From positions 46,050,406 through 46,114,405 of the forward strand of contig CP092877.1 of NCBI GenBank assembly GCA_030710605.1: a stretch of DNA of 64,000 bases. Direction: 5' to 3'. Source of the stretch: Cordylochernes scorpioides. Taxonomy: Eukaryota; Arthropoda; Arachnida; Pseudoscorpiones; Chernetidae. The translations under genes and the position numbers were made by a program. Of the stretch, positions 1 through 11,439 are shown in pieces. How positions within the stretch are numbered: position 1 is the first letter of the stretch; each line of letters starts with the position of its first letter. The notes under the pieces are model-generated. The model did no database searches, was not told where the DNA came from, and was given only the letters and a program-made list of their open reading frames with translations.

Positions 1-555
1 TAACAGATAAAAGTTGAGCTAGTAGCGCAAGATGGAGATAGACGAGTTCTTCCTAACTACATGTTGGATGAGATCGACATAACATACGACCGACGCGGCT
101 TGCACTAAGGGTGAACTAAACTAAACTGAACTGAACTGTCAAGTCCCTGTAAAAGTGATGTATTTATAGGTTAAAAGACGGGGGGGGACCTTATGTGACA
201 GGGGCGTTTGAGAAAGGGCGCCTTTACCTGTCCAGGTGTGAGAGGGGTCTCTGCATTCCACCACATGTGACAGTGTGGGTGGCCTGTCGTGGGAATTGTG
301 AATCTACCTGATTTATGACTTCCATCTTTAGACTCTGTTGTTTTGGCAATACTATATGTTCGATCTCTGCCCTAGCTCAACTCTTAAATCTATTACAGAT
401 TTTATTTATTTATCCACTTTGTACAAATTACATTACATAGGGCGATGCAGTCATTAATCATGCGCATAATTATTTATAGATGTGTTTCTATATACAACAT
501 GACAATCTTATTATAAGTTATATACACAGTATGGGGTTGTTGGTTTAAATTACCA
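1..555 (-). repeat. Gypsy-1 3' LTR
   Basis: Matches 5893-6453 nearly base for base and ends at a CA (555) that would be the TG end on the coding strand. The polypurine tract expected just inside it is not obvious (the neighbouring sequence is GC-rich), so this edge is approximate. Confidence 0.85.
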
Positions 556-1500
556 TAGATGGGCCCCGGGAGTGAAAGGGTTTATCCGGGTTTAGGCGGG
601 TAAAGCCTCTCTAACACAGGTAAGTAATTAAAATTTCTTTTAATTAATTTAAACTGTGAGGGTTAAAAAGGGCTATAACAAGATGATATTTGTTGGATAT
701 ATAAAAGTGAAATAAAAATGACATTTAGTTTGATTAACAAAAAAGATGATTAAAATAAAATGATGACATAAAAATTCACATTCTAAGAGAATATTGGTGG
801 GCGTTGGACAGGGTTAGTAGTTAAAGAATAAGCAATTGTGAGATTTACACATGCAATCAAATACTTAGGTCCAGGTGCAAAGCGAGGATATGGACTTGAG
901 CGTCTTCCTTGGCAATGTTTCACTCGCGATCCTATATAAGGGTTACAGTGTTTTGTCACAATTTTAGGATTATTGGGTTAAAAGTTGTTGAAGAAAAGTT
1001 GCTTATTAATATGATTGAGAAAGGAGTGAAATAGAGCCATGCGATAAGTAGAATTGTAGCGACAGTAGGTGATCTGACTTGACTCGAAATCAAAGGTTGA
1101 ATGTGGTCCGCTAGAGCTGAAAAAAAAAGTTGAAAGTTGAAAAAAGTGAACGCTTTGTGTATGCGTTGGTGATTTGCTCTGCGGATGAAATGAAATAAAC
1201 TCTTGAAGCGTGTTCAGACCAGAAGTTTGGATTTGTAAGTCTGGGGAACTGTGTTCTCAAAGAGTTTGTTGAATTACGAAATCAAAAAATAAATTGTCAA
1301 GGCAGTGCTGTCGTTTTTCTACGTTGATGTGACGCAATGACTAAAAAGATAGTGATGAAAAATATAGGGGATTGGTTAAAGAATATGATTGTTGAAAACG
1401 ATTGTTGTAGATGCCCGAAAGTGGATGATAAACTTTGTCAGATAATAAAGGTATTTAAACAAATAAAATATAGTGAATAGAAATATAGAAATATGATTGC
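556..1500. other. Gypsy-1 3' internal region without recognised gene
   Basis: Between the 3' LTR and the end of integrase there are about 0.95 kb with many stops in all frames. I see no envelope-like protein and nothing else recognisable. Confidence 0.5.
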
Positions 1501-1504
1501 GGGT

Positions 1505-4500
1505 ACAAAAAGTGTAAATGTACAGAACATTCTCTGTGTAATATTTTAATTTATTGACATGTATGGTGTCACTGTCTCTATTGAGAGGTTGATTGGGGCG
1601 ATCTATTCGAACGACATTGGGTGAAATTATTTCAATTATTTTGTATGGTCCAGTAAAATATGGTGCTAATTTACCTGTGTCTGGATGTCTGTAATTTTTT
1701 AACTAAAACAAGATCATTCACTTCGAAATGTGGTGTTCTGTGTTGCTTATCAAATATTTCTTTATCTTTTTTTATGCTTATTTTGAGTACGAGAGTTTGC
1801 TATCTCTCGAGCTATATTTATTTCGGGGTATGGGTCAAGATGAGTTCTTAGATCTGGGGGGATAACATTGAACATTAAGTAGGTAGGTGGAAAACTTGTG
1901 ACAGAATGGGGCGTGTTATTGTACGTCTGAGTGACGCGTTTAACTAGTTGAGTCCAGGAAGCTTTCGGATTTTCTAGATAAGCTAGTCTGAGCTTGCCTG
2001 TAATGGTCGCATTTAAGCGTTCTATTAAACCGTTTGCCTGTGGGTTATTGCTGGTAGTTAGTAGAGGTTGTATACCATGCGTTATTAGAAATTTACGGAA
2101 TTTTTCTGAGGTAAAAGCGGGCGCTCTGTCAGATAACAGACGTTTTGGAGATCCTTGCTGTAGTACCGTTTTGAGGGTTTGAATGTATGTTAGGGTACTG
2201 GTGGACTTCGATGGAAAGGTCCAAGCATATCGCGTTAAATGATCCACTATTACGTGTAGATATCTCTTGGAGTGTCCATATTTCGAAAATCCAGCTATGG
2301 TATCTATAGAGATTAAGTCGAATGGTTGTTGAGGTGGTGAAATTTGTCCAAGGGCACCATAGGGTTTACCTTTGGGCCTTTTAATGATTTGGCAGGTGTG
2401 ACACGACTTGACAAATTTTTCTATAGATTTAGAGATACCTTTCCAGTAGTACTGGGCAGTAATTATGCGGGTCATCTGAGAGATGCCTGGGTGGTTATAT
2501 TCTTGGTGAACTTTATTCATTAGAGTATGTTGCAGGGTTTCGGGAATTATTATTTTAATTACACCTTTTCGGGTAATGGTATGTAAGCCGTTTGTATCAA
2601 TGTTGAAGGGGGATGCTGTTGGTTGATGCTGTTTGATAATATCAGCACTGACAAATCCTACAAAGGGGTTTCGCGATAACAAATCTGCTTCGTACTGTTG
2701 GCTGCCTTTGAGGTAGTGAATTTCGTAATTATAGGTAGATAGTCTCAGGCTCCATCTAAAGAGTCGTCCTGACGGATTTTTTATAGTTTTAAGCCATTGT
2801 AAAGCTTGGTGATCTGTGTATATGGTGAATTTTATACCGGTGAGGTATATTCGGAATTTGTCTACACTTTCGACGATGGCGAGGCACTCGAGTTCGGAAA
2901 CGGTGTAGTTTCTCTCATGTGCTCTAAGGGCGCGGCTGAAATATTGTACAGGATGTACTTGTCCGTCTGGATGTACCTGTTTGAGTATGCCTGCGATCCC
3001 TTGGGTGGATGCGTCGCAATAAAGGCGGCAGGGTAAACCGACTTGATACAAGTGTAGTACTGGTTTACTGGTTAAACTCTCTTTGAGAGTGGTGAAAGCT
3101 TGTTGACAATCTGGGTCCCAATTCCATTTCACATCTTTTTTAAGTAGTTTATTTAAAGGTGCTCGTAAGCGGGCATAATCTGGTATAAACTTATTATACA
3201 CGTTCACTGCTCCTAAAAATGATTGTAATGTCTTTTGATTGGTAGGTGGTTTGATGGCACTTATGGTATCAAGGTTGCGCGTCTGTGGTGCATAAGTACC
3301 TGCGGTAACAGTGTATCCTAAGAAATCTATATTTGTTTTAAAAAACGAACATTTGTTATAATTGAGTTTGATGTTTTCGTGTTGACATACCGTTAGAAAT
3401 TGTTGTAGGTGTTGTAGATGATCCTCTAAGGTGTCAGAAAAAAATAATGAAATCGTCGAAGTAATGGGTAACAAAATTTAGTTTATATTTTTGCATGACC
3501 TGGTTTATGGCACGATGGTATATCTGTGGCGAATTTTTAAATCCGTAAGGAAGTCTACAAAATTCGTACTGACTATCCAACGTCACGAAAGCTAGTAGAT
3601 TACGTGAGTTAGGTTCTACTTCCACTTGCCAATATGCGGATGCTATATCTACAGAAGAGTAGTATTTGGCTTTCGACAATTTGTCAAGAATGGTTTCTAT
3701 TAAAGGTAAAGGATGTACGTCTGGAGCGATGATTTCATTAAGTTTTCTGTAATCAATACAGAAACGTTTCGTTTTGTCACGTTTTGTAACAAGAGTTATT
3801 GGACTGGCATAAGGTGAAACTGACGGGGCAATAATTCCATGTTGGAGCATTTGCTCTATTTGGGTTTGTATTTCTTGTTGGTCGTGTAGTGGCACTCTAT
3901 ATGGGCGTAATGCTATTATTTTATCTGTGGTGGTATTGATTTTTACCGGTGGTATGTTCAATTTGGGCACATTGTATTTATTAGTAGAGAACACATGCGA
4001 GAATTCATATAAAATTCGGTGGAGTTCGTGTGGACAATGTTCTAACTGAGGTGTCGCATTAGAAGGTATAGAAATCTCAATATCATGGGTAGGAGATATA
4101 GTGGGTGAAACAATAGTGGGGGAACATATAATTGGGGTAGGGTCCGCCACGTGTAAACAGGATTGGTTCGAGGGGAAGGTGGTAAAAATATCCGTTTCTC
4201 TCGGTTGAGTGGGACATAAATCCTGTTTGCACTTGGTGAACTTATAGACATTCGTTGGGAGAGCATCATTATTTTGATAAATTTGGAGATTATTAAAATC
4301 TATAATTAATTTAAATATTTTAAATGTATTAATAGATAAAATACCAAAAGGTAGTGAAGCTTCTACTATAAAAAATTTAGTTTTTGGGTGAGGTTACCTA
4401 TTTTAAGTTTTAAAAATATATATCCAAGGGTATTTACATTGTGGGGTATTGCGTTTATAGTTAAACTGTACTGATGTATAATAATTTTATATGGTAATCT

Positions 4501-4605
4501 ATTTTCTATGGTTCTTAAAATATCTAAGTTAAGTAGGTTTATAGATGCTCCCGTGTCTATTAAAAAGGGTAAATTTACATTTGGTGACAATTCAGTCCAT
4601 ATCAT
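1505..4605 (-). pseudogene. pol: Gypsy-1 pol: protease, RT, RNase H, integrase (frame-broken)
   Basis: Pol polyprotein of a Ty3/Gypsy element, read in four pieces. A piece at 4605-4366 has the aspartic protease DTGAS motif. A piece at 4150-3434 holds the RT palm, with a CIDYRKLNE block and YFDD catalytic motif. A piece at 3474-1762 holds the end of RT, RNase H (YCDAST and YTDHQAL blocks) and integrase with an H-H-C-C zinc domain and D, D, E core residues. A last piece, about 1762-1505, contains the GPY/F-type integrase tail (YFTGPYKII). The RT break lies right after YFDD in a run of A residues near 3440, and the tail break lies in a run of T near 1760. Both may be single-base indels or sequencing errors. 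As it stands no full-length Pol can be made. Confidence 0.88.
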
Positions 4606-4612
4606 AAGTTGT

Positions 4613-5605
4613 TCAACGAAAATAAGTTTCAGGTTTTCCTACCGTTGAGCTGCTCGCGGGGCTTGTAGAGTCGTCTCGGCTTGCAGCTTGGACTTGGGGA
4701 ACAGGGCTCCGAGATTGGACCTTGGGCCGGGTACCAGATTTTGGTACAGTGGTTGTGCGTGGTCTGGCGCTGTAGACTTGGCTTGTTCGGTCCCGTTGGA
4801 ACCGTTGTTCACACTGGGAGTGCCAGTGCATAGCATTGCAATACTTGCAAGGCGAGGGTGGGGGTGCAACTTGGTACGTTACACGTGATGACCGCTGGTT
4901 GTTGTGCCGCGGTGGTGGGTTGTGGTAGGTTGGATGTGGGGCCTTGTCTACTTGGCGCTGGTGCACTGCACTGGTGGCACACTGGGTTCTTTTTATTCTC
5001 GACACTAGGTCGAACCATTCTTTAATGGTGTTTGGCTGCACCGTGGCGATTAATCGCTGATCTGCGACGGGTAGTCCTTCGGTTAGAGAATCTATTAATA
5101 TGTCGGCGGGTAGGTTTAATTTCATGCCCATTACCGTTTTGTTTTGGTAGTAGTCTTCTAGGGGCATTTGGGGTGTCAATTTGATGGCTAGGAAGCGTGA
5201 AAACGACGCTTCTGTCGCTGTTGGGAATAAATCTATCAAGGTTTGGCGGACATCAATATAAAATAACCTATCTAACCGTAGGTTTCGGAAATATTGTAGG
5301 GGCTTACCTTGCAGGTAGCAGGGTAACTTGCGTAGGCGGTCCGTGTAGGTCAGCTTAGCTCGGTCTGCTTGGGCATCGAAGTTGTCGAAAAAGCTCTGGG
5401 CTTCAAAGGTACCATCGTATGGACTCACATCTATCTCCCTCGGAGATCGGGCGACCAGCAGCTTATTCAGGGCATCGGCGATCTGTGTCAGCGGGTCTGC
5501 GGAGGTCCCTTGGGGCGGCGACGTTTCCTCCTCTTCAAATGTCGTCTCTTGTTGGGAAACAGATAGCCCGGTCGCATCGTTGGACTGTTCGGTTTGCTCT
5601 TCCAT
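4613..5605 (-). CDS. gag: Gypsy-1 Gag
   Basis: A 330-residue open frame with a true ATG at 5605 and an acidic N-terminus. It has a retrotransposon Gag capsid-like region (about residues 60-200, with the LxGxPLQYFRNL-style block) and near residue 258 a short zinc knuckle of the form CX2CX3HX4C, one residue tighter than the usual CX2CX4HX4C. The basic, Ser/Pro/Thr-rich C-terminus fits nucleic-acid binding. Gag would form the virus-like particle that packages the element RNA. It lies just upstream of the protease piece (4605), so Pol is probably made by frameshift or readthrough. The frame is intact, unlike pol. Confidence 0.88.
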   Translation of the reverse strand: MEEQTEQSNDATGLSVSQQETTFEEEETSPPQGTSADPLTQIADALNKLLVARSPREIDVSPYDGTFEAQSFFDNFDAQADRAKLTYTDRLRKLPCYLQGKPLQYFRNLRLDRLFYIDVRQTLIDLFPTATEASFSRFLAIKLTPQMPLEDYYQNKTVMGMKLNLPADILIDSLTEGLPVADQRLIATVQPNTIKEWFDLVSRIKRTQCATSAVHQRQVDKAPHPTYHNPPPRHNNQRSSRVTYQVAPPPSPCKYCNAMHWHSQCEQRFQRDRTSQVYSARPRTTTVPKSGTRPKVQSRSPVPQVQAASRDDSTSPASSSTVGKPETYFR

Positions 5606-5892
5606 CTTTGCACTTTCTCGCTTCTATCTGGACTATCTAGCTTTCTTCGTTTGGTATCCTTCGTTTTGGTTATCCTGTCGGCTACTGAAATAAGTTGAAG
5701 TCCTGGTAGCTCTTGTTGTACTGTGTTGACCGAGAGGAACAGTCAGGATGTAGAGTTTTCCAGTACCTCTCTGCACCTTGGAAGACCTTTAAAAGTTCTC
5801 ACAAAATACAGGCAGTCGTGGTCGAGGCAGAGTGGAAAGCTGGGGATATCCACACAAAAAAACGAAGACACAGTTGCACTAAGAAAGTTCCG

Positions 5893-6452
5893 TAACAGAT
5901 AAAAGTTGAGCTAGTAGCGCAAGATGGAGATAGACGAGTTCTTCCTAACTACATGTTGGATGAGATCGACATAACATACGACCGACGCGGCTTGCACTAA
6001 GGGTGAACTAAACTAAACTGAACTGAACTGTCAAGTCCCTGTAAAAGTGATGTATTTATAGGTTAAAAGACGGGGGGGACCTTTTGTGACAGGGGCGTTT
6101 GAGAAAGGGACGCCTTTACCTGTCCAGGTGTGAGAGGGGTCTCTGCATTCCACCACATGTGACAGTGTGGGTGGCCTGTCGTGGGAATTGTGAATCTACC
6201 TGATTTATGACTTCCATCTTTAGACTCTGTTGTTTTGGCAATACTATATGTTCGATCTCTGCCCTAGCTCAACTCTTAAATCTATTACAGATTTTATTTA
6301 TTTATCCACTTTGTACAAATTACATTACATAGGGCGATGCAATGACACAGATTAATCATGCGCATAATTATTTATAGATGTGTTTCTATATACAACATGA
6401 CAATCTTATTATAAGTTATATACACAGTATGGGGTTGTTGGTTTAAATTACC

Positions 6453-6453
<1 letters not shown>
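5893..6453 (-). repeat. Gypsy-1 5' LTR
   Basis: Partner of the repeat at 1-555. It ends at CA (6453) directly against an AT microsatellite. The inner boundary is set where identity with the window start begins and could lie slightly further left. Confidence 0.85.
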
Positions 6454-6484
<31 letters not shown>

Positions 6485-6507
6485 ATAAAATACAATATAT
6501 ATATATA
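6454..6507. repeat. AT microsatellite
   Basis: Alternating TA with small interruptions, abutting the Gypsy-1 LTR. Similar AT tracts flank Gypsy-2 (about 6996-7041 and 11361-11375), suggesting both elements landed in the same AT-rich tract. Confidence 0.8.
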
Positions 6508-6995
6508 CTAGCGGATGTGTACCCGGCTTCACCCGGGTTTTATCCGAGTGAAAGTTTGCTTAACGAATATTATGTATTATGAAGTATAATAAACAATGTT
6601 AAAGATTAGTTTTAATTATTAATCAAGATTGTGTGTGAATATGTGAGAAAGATGTAATATCGTTGTTGTTTTCTTGGCCGACTGTTTTACATATGGTGTT
6701 ATCTTAAAATTGCTTGTTTTGAATATTTTTTTAGATTGAGTTGAATGAATTGCTGAATTTTATTTTTGTATTTATATATAAATAAAATTAACTCTGTTGA
6801 TTTTTTTTTTGTATTTAATCGATAACAGCGAAGTTACGCATGTTAAAGTTAGGGAAAATATTTTGATGTTAAGCAAAACCTGCTCCATCTCGTTTTACAT
6901 AGATGTTGAAAATTTGGTCGAAATTGATGCATAGTAACGAAAGTTTTTAGCGAATACCACTTATGAAATTTGCATTTTATTAATATATATATAAT
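6508..6995 (-). mobile_element. Non-autonomous Helitron, family B, copy 1
   Basis: Begins with CTAG (6508) followed by the GC-rich hairpin ACCCGGCTTCACCCGGGT, the Helitron 3' end on the minus strand. The body is almost identical to 63349-63832. No coding capacity was seen. The far (5') end is blurred by TA repeats. Confidence 0.75.
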
Positions 6996-7041
6996 ATATA
7001 TGTATATATAATACAATATATATATATATATATATATATAT

Positions 7042-7356
7042 TGCCACGTTTTTATTTTTAAAACGCTAATTTTAGTTTAGTAAAACTTTATTTTTAAAGT
7101 TTATTATTTTAAAAGTGAAATGTTTGTTAATGAAATAGACATTTTGCCTAAACTCATTTATTGCTGCTTTCTTTTACAAGCCATTTGTTTATGTATATTT
7201 TTACATATCGTTTTTATTGAGTTTTTACTAATTTAGTATGTACATCATTGACTTTTGATGAATGAGAAAAAGAAATTGAAAATAAACATATGAAAAATTA
7301 AAGTAACATTTTAAAGGAATTTATGTACAATTGAAAATTGTTTCTGTAAAGTCTCA
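7042..7356 (-). repeat. Gypsy-2 3' LTR
   Basis: TG...CA repeat, identical apart from scattered bases to 11046-11360. Confidence 0.95.
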
Positions 7357-7360
7357 TATT

Positions 7361-7370
7361 CCCCTTCTTG
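7361..7370 (-). promoter_or_regulatory. Gypsy-2 polypurine tract
   Basis: On the coding strand the bases before the 3' LTR read CAAGAAGGGG then AATA, a purine run four bases from the LTR. It is the expected plus-strand primer. Confidence 0.7.
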
Positions 7371-7376
7371 AAGCAT

Positions 7377-10300
7377 TTATTCTCGGGTAATAAATGATCG
7401 AAGTTGAGATATGTGAACGCGTCTTGCTTGCTTTTGGTCTTTCAGAGAGATATCGTAGGTTACATCAGATATCTTTTTTTGAATGACAAATGGTCCTTCA
7501 TATTTTGGTGATGTCTTGATGAGACGAGGGTCGTTGAAGGCAATTTTTCTTATGACTAAGTCTCCTTCTTTGAAGACATACTTGGGGTGATGGCTATCGT
7601 GTTTAATCTTCCACCTACTTCTACTTTGTTCTGTCCGCAGGCTAGCTTTCTTCCTGGCTTCTTCAATTGTAATTGGAGTTTGGTCGGCAAATTCGGGTAC
7701 ATTACCGATTCCATACATTAAGAAGAGCGGTGAAAAACCAGTCACGTCATGTGGTGTGGAATTATAATTTTTGACAACTTGCGGTAACAATGTGCTCCAT
7801 TTACATCTAGGTTTCTCTAGAACAGCTATTCTCAGTTTTGTCATTATCGTATCATTTAATTTCTCACAAATGCCATTGCACTGAGGATGATAAGGCAAAG
7901 TATATGTGTGTTTAATTCCTTGTAAAGAAAGAAATTTGTTGAACTCTTTTGATATAAAATTTTTGCCATTATCTGTTAAGATAGTATTGATCAAATTAAC
8001 AGATTTGATTATCTTATCAAGACATTGAGTGACAGCTTGAGCAGTGTTTGTTATTGTGGGATATGCCCATAGATAACGAGTTGCGTGATCAACAAAAACT
8101 TGAATGAATTTATGCTTTGTGTTAGCTGCTGCTGTTCCCAGTACAATAGTGTCACAACCGATCATTTGTAATGGTTGGATATTTGACGTTGGAGTGATCA
8201 TTTCTCCTAAAGTTGGTTCATGTCTGACCTTCACAAGTTGACAAGATTTACAAGATCGAACATAATTCTTGATATCAGTTGTTATTCCTTTCCACCAATA
8301 ACATTGAGTTATAAGTTTGCATGTTTTGGTTATTGATGGGTGACTCAATGAATCGTGATATTCTTCCAATATTTTTTTGGTAAGCGAGTTTGGGACAACT
8401 GCTTTAAAAACTCCTTTTTGTTTGATCATTACCACACCGTCGTGAGTGTGGGAATTTTTCAAGAAACTCAAATCTGAATTTTTTTGGTGTTCTTGAAGTT
8501 CTTGAGTTGCAATGTTAACAACTGGGAGTCTTGATAAGGCGTCAACATGAGTTTGTTGATTTCCAGAACGATGAACGATGTTACATGATTTCGAGGATAA
8601 ACTAAGAATCCATCTAAAATACTTAGGTTTCGGTTTCTTCATGGTGAAAAGCCATTGGAGCGCCGCATGATCAGTGATGATTTCAAATGGTTGGTTTTCT
8701 ATGTATACATGAAAGTGATCAGTTGCTTGTATTACGGCTAGGCATTCCATCTCATAAGCAGAATAATTCTCTTGGTGCGGTTGCAGTGTTTTGGAGTAAT
8801 AAGCAATTACATGTTCCTCATTGTCTGGACCAATTTGTGTTAGGATTGCTCCAATTCCATATTTGGAGGCATCTGTATAAACTTTAGAGGGGTAGTCCGG
8901 GTTGTAAATAGCAAAGACAGGTTTTGTAGATAGTGCCATTTTAAGTTTAGCGAACGACTCCTCTACTTCCTCATTCCAGATGAAGGGCTGATTCTTCCGA
9001 GTGAGTCGAACCAAGGGGAATGAAATTTTAGAAAAGTCCTTCACAAATTTTCTGTAATAATTTGCCAATCCCATGAACTGACGAACTTTCTTTACAGTAT
9101 CAGGTCTTGGAAAGTCTTGAATAGATTTTACTTTTCCTGGATCAGGTTTTAATTGATTGTGACTGATGATATGTCCGAGGTATTTTACTTCAGTTCTTCC
9201 AAAAATACATTTCGACAATTTTAATTTCATGTTGTACTGTCTTAATTTATCAAAAACTTTACTAAGAAGCTCTATGTGCTCTTGCCATGTTTTCGTGTAC
9301 ACCAATATGTCATCTTGGAAAGAGCAAGTTCCTTTCCATAATAATTCACCTAGAATATGTTGGATTATCCTTTGAAACGTTGAAGCAGCATTTTTTAAAC
9401 CAAAGGGCATCACTAAAAACTCATAATGACCATCGTTTGTGACGAATGCAGTTTTTTGGATAGATTGCGGGTCCATTTCGATCTGCCAATAACCCCATGC
9501 AACATCAAGGGTAGAGAAGAATCTGGATCCATGCAATCGATCAAACATGTCCTGTATGTGAGGTAGGGGTTGCCTGTCATCCAGTGTGATCTCATTAAGA
9601 CGTCTGTAATCAATGCACATCCTTTTATTTCCATCCTTCTTGGGAACCATAACAACAGGAAATGCCCAAGGAGAATCTGAAATTCTTATTAACTTGTGTT
9701 CGAGAAGTCCTTTAACTTGTTCAGCTATCTCTTCATACTCTTTTAGAGGACGACGATAGGGTCTAAGAGAAATTGGTTGTTCACTTTTCGTGATGATCTT
9801 ATGTTGTATAGCTACTTTTCCCAAATCAATAGCATGCTGAGAAAATACATTCCTATTGTGTTCAAGTAATTCTTTTAATTCATGTTCTCTTATCTCTTCT
9901 AGATGATTTACAAGAATTGGATTTTGTAATCCATCAAATTTGGTGTAAATTGTTTTGTCTTTGACATCTATAAAAAGATTAAAAAGAGATGCAACATCTA
10001 ATCCGATCAAGAGTGGATATTTAAAGTTCTTCATTACATGGAGAGTTACAGATTTAATTAGTTTATCTATTCTTACCTTGGTCTGAAGGCTTCCACATGT
10101 CCTGGTAACACCATCCGCTTGGCTGATGTGAATGTCTGAATTTGGTTGAAGTTGAAGACGGGTTCGCTTGAACAATCGCCAATTGATTATTGATACTGTT
10201 GCTCCAGTATCCACAAATGCTTGCGCAGGAATTCCATTTACTTCAACACTTATGTTGATAAGCTTGAAAGCTCCTTGTGCAGGGGTATTTGTCAAAGTAC

Positions 10301-11012
10301 TTACATTCAACAATTCCGGGGCTCCGCATACTTGTTTCACTGAAGTGTTTTGATTAGGCCTATCCTTTTTATAATTAGGATCATAATCCTCACAATCTGT
10401 GACCCAATGTTTAATTTTTATTCCCTTTTTCGAACATATTGGACACCAGAATGGGCAAACATTTTTTCTATTATCATTATTTTTTGTCGCGAGATGTATT
10501 TTGTTTTTAGGCTTAAACTGAATTGAAGCCCTATTTTGTTCAATTGAAGCTGCGATATGAAACCATTTTGTGGCGTCAGTTGGCTGTGCAGCCACAATTA
10601 AATCTTTCCAATCATTTGGAAGTCCGTCTGTTAATAAATTAATTTTTTCCTCCTTCGTTAGATGGGTTTGATTTAACAGGCGAATTTTATCTTGAAAAAA
10701 ATTTTCTATTGATTCTTCTCGTTTTAATCTTCGATGTGATGCTGAGACAATTGGATTTGCGTTGTATGAACCAAATCTTTGAATCAACTTTTCCTTGACA
10801 ACTTCCCATCTTTTTATTGCAGGATTTGAAATAATCTCGTCTGCATACCATTCAAGTGCTGAATCTGTCAAGTAGTACATAAGATTTTTGATTTTTTCAT
10901 CTTCTTTTAAAGAATTATTTTCAAAATCATATAATTTGATCCATGACTCAGGCCTAATTGCCGACTTCGAGCCGTTGAATTTTTGCAACCGGTTGTTTGG
11001 ATTTTCCGCCAT
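7377..11012 (-). CDS. gag-pol: Gypsy-2 Gag-Pol polyprotein
   Basis: One uninterrupted frame. I start it at the ATG at 11012 (about 1211 residues). The frame is open further upstream, but those codons cross the primer-binding site and contain no ATG. Domains, numbered from this ATG: Gag capsid-like region about 10-165; a cysteine/histidine-rich knuckle about 185-210; protease motif DTGA near 268; RT about 395-640 with CIDYRRLNE and an unusual catalytic block FQDD near 566 in place of YxDD; RNase H about 700-830 (YTDASKYG, ITDHAALQW); integrase zinc domain H-H-C-C about 885-925; catalytic D about 954, D about 1014 and E about 1050; GPF integrase tail near 1173. Gag and Pol share one frame, so no frameshift is needed. 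Confidence 0.95.
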   Translation of the reverse strand: MAENPNNRLQKFNGSKSAIRPESWIKLYDFENNSLKEDEKIKNLMYYLTDSALEWYADEIISNPAIKRWEVVKEKLIQRFGSYNANPIVSASHRRLKREESIENFFQDKIRLLNQTHLTKEEKINLLTDGLPNDWKDLIVAAQPTDATKWFHIAASIEQNRASIQFKPKNKIHLATKNNDNRKNVCPFWCPICSKKGIKIKHWVTDCEDYDPNYKKDRPNQNTSVKQVCGAPELLNVSTLTNTPAQGAFKLINISVEVNGIPAQAFVDTGATVSIINWRLFKRTRLQLQPNSDIHISQADGVTRTCGSLQTKVRIDKLIKSVTLHVMKNFKYPLLIGLDVASLFNLFIDVKDKTIYTKFDGLQNPILVNHLEEIREHELKELLEHNRNVFSQHAIDLGKVAIQHKIITKSEQPISLRPYRRPLKEYEEIAEQVKGLLEHKLIRISDSPWAFPVVMVPKKDGNKRMCIDYRRLNEITLDDRQPLPHIQDMFDRLHGSRFFSTLDVAWGYWQIEMDPQSIQKTAFVTNDGHYEFLVMPFGLKNAASTFQRIIQHILGELLWKGTCSFQDDILVYTKTWQEHIELLSKVFDKLRQYNMKLKLSKCIFGRTEVKYLGHIISHNQLKPDPGKVKSIQDFPRPDTVKKVRQFMGLANYYRKFVKDFSKISFPLVRLTRKNQPFIWNEEVEESFAKLKMALSTKPVFAIYNPDYPSKVYTDASKYGIGAILTQIGPDNEEHVIAYYSKTLQPHQENYSAYEMECLAVIQATDHFHVYIENQPFEIITDHAALQWLFTMKKPKPKYFRWILSLSSKSCNIVHRSGNQQTHVDALSRLPVVNIATQELQEHQKNSDLSFLKNSHTHDGVVMIKQKGVFKAVVPNSLTKKILEEYHDSLSHPSITKTCKLITQCYWWKGITTDIKNYVRSCKSCQLVKVRHEPTLGEMITPTSNIQPLQMIGCDTIVLGTAAANTKHKFIQVFVDHATRYLWAYPTITNTAQAVTQCLDKIIKSVNLINTILTDNGKNFISKEFNKFLSLQGIKHTYTLPYHPQCNGICEKLNDTIMTKLRIAVLEKPRCKWSTLLPQVVKNYNSTPHDVTGFSPLFLMYGIGNVPEFADQTPITIEEARKKASLRTEQSRSRWKIKHDSHHPKYVFKEGDLVIRKIAFNDPRLIKTSPKYEGPFVIQKKISDVTYDISLKDQKQARRVHISQLRSFITRE

Positions 11013-11032
11013 TTTCTTTTCCGTATCCTTTT

Positions 11033-11043
11033 CGACTGCGCCA
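11033..11043 (-). promoter_or_regulatory. Gypsy-2 primer-binding site, tRNA-Ser type
   Basis: On the coding strand TGGCGCAGTCG lies two bases inside the 5' LTR. It is the complement of an acceptor 3' strand CGACTGC plus discriminator G and CCA, as in animal tRNA-Ser. tRNA identity is from recall of tRNA-Ser acceptor stems. Confidence 0.75.
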
Positions 11044-11045
11044 AA

Positions 11046-11360
11046 TGCCACGTTTTTATTTTTAAAACGCTAATTTTAGTTTAGTAAAACTTTATTTTTA
11101 AAGTTTATTATTTTAAAAGTAAAATGTTTGTTAATGAAATAGACATTTTGCCTAAACTCATTTATTGCTGCTTTCTTTTACAAGCCATTTGTTTATGTAT
11201 ATTTTTACATATCGTTTTTATTGAGTTTTTACTAATTTAGTATGTACATCATTGACTTTTGATGAATGAGAAAAAGAAATTGAAAATAAACATATGAAAA
11301 ATTAAAGTAACATTTTAAAGGAATTTATGTACAATTGAAAATTGTTTCTGTAACGTCTCA
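11046..11360 (-). repeat. Gypsy-2 5' LTR
   Basis: 315 bp, TG...CA, partner of 7042-7356. It ends at 11360 against (AT)n. Confidence 0.95.
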
Positions 11361-11439
11361 ATATATATATATATATTGAAAATATTAATTATATGGGCTA
11401 TTTTAGACTCTCTAGAGTTGGCTCTCACAGAGAGTTCAA

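Larger units (their letters stand above)
1..6453 (-). mobile_element. Ty3/Gypsy LTR retrotransposon (Gypsy-1), left edge cut by window
   Basis: A direct repeat of about 556-561 bp occurs at 1-555 and 5893-6453 and brackets gag and pol reading frames, all on the minus strand. The LTRs differ by only a few substitutions and small indels, notably around 189-225 and 451, so the insertion looks young. Pol order is protease, RT, RNase H, integrase, as in Ty3/Gypsy. The 5' LTR is the right one. I cannot fix the outer LTR end because the window begins inside or at the edge of the left LTR, and I see no clear TGG primer-binding site beside the right LTR. Confidence 0.9.
7042..11360 (-). mobile_element. 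Complete Ty3/Gypsy retrotransposon (Gypsy-2)
   Basis: 315-bp LTRs at 7042-7356 and 11046-11360 begin TG and end CA and differ at only a few bases. A primer-binding site, a polypurine tract and one long gag-pol frame are in place, all on the minus strand. Both flanks are (AT)n, so the target duplication (probably ATAT) cannot be distinguished from the repeat. This is the element here most likely to be recently active. Confidence 0.95.

Noticed and set aside
9413..9655. Extra frame inside Gypsy-2 RT on the same strand
   Set aside because: Overlaps the well-supported Gag-Pol frame and has no domain of its own.
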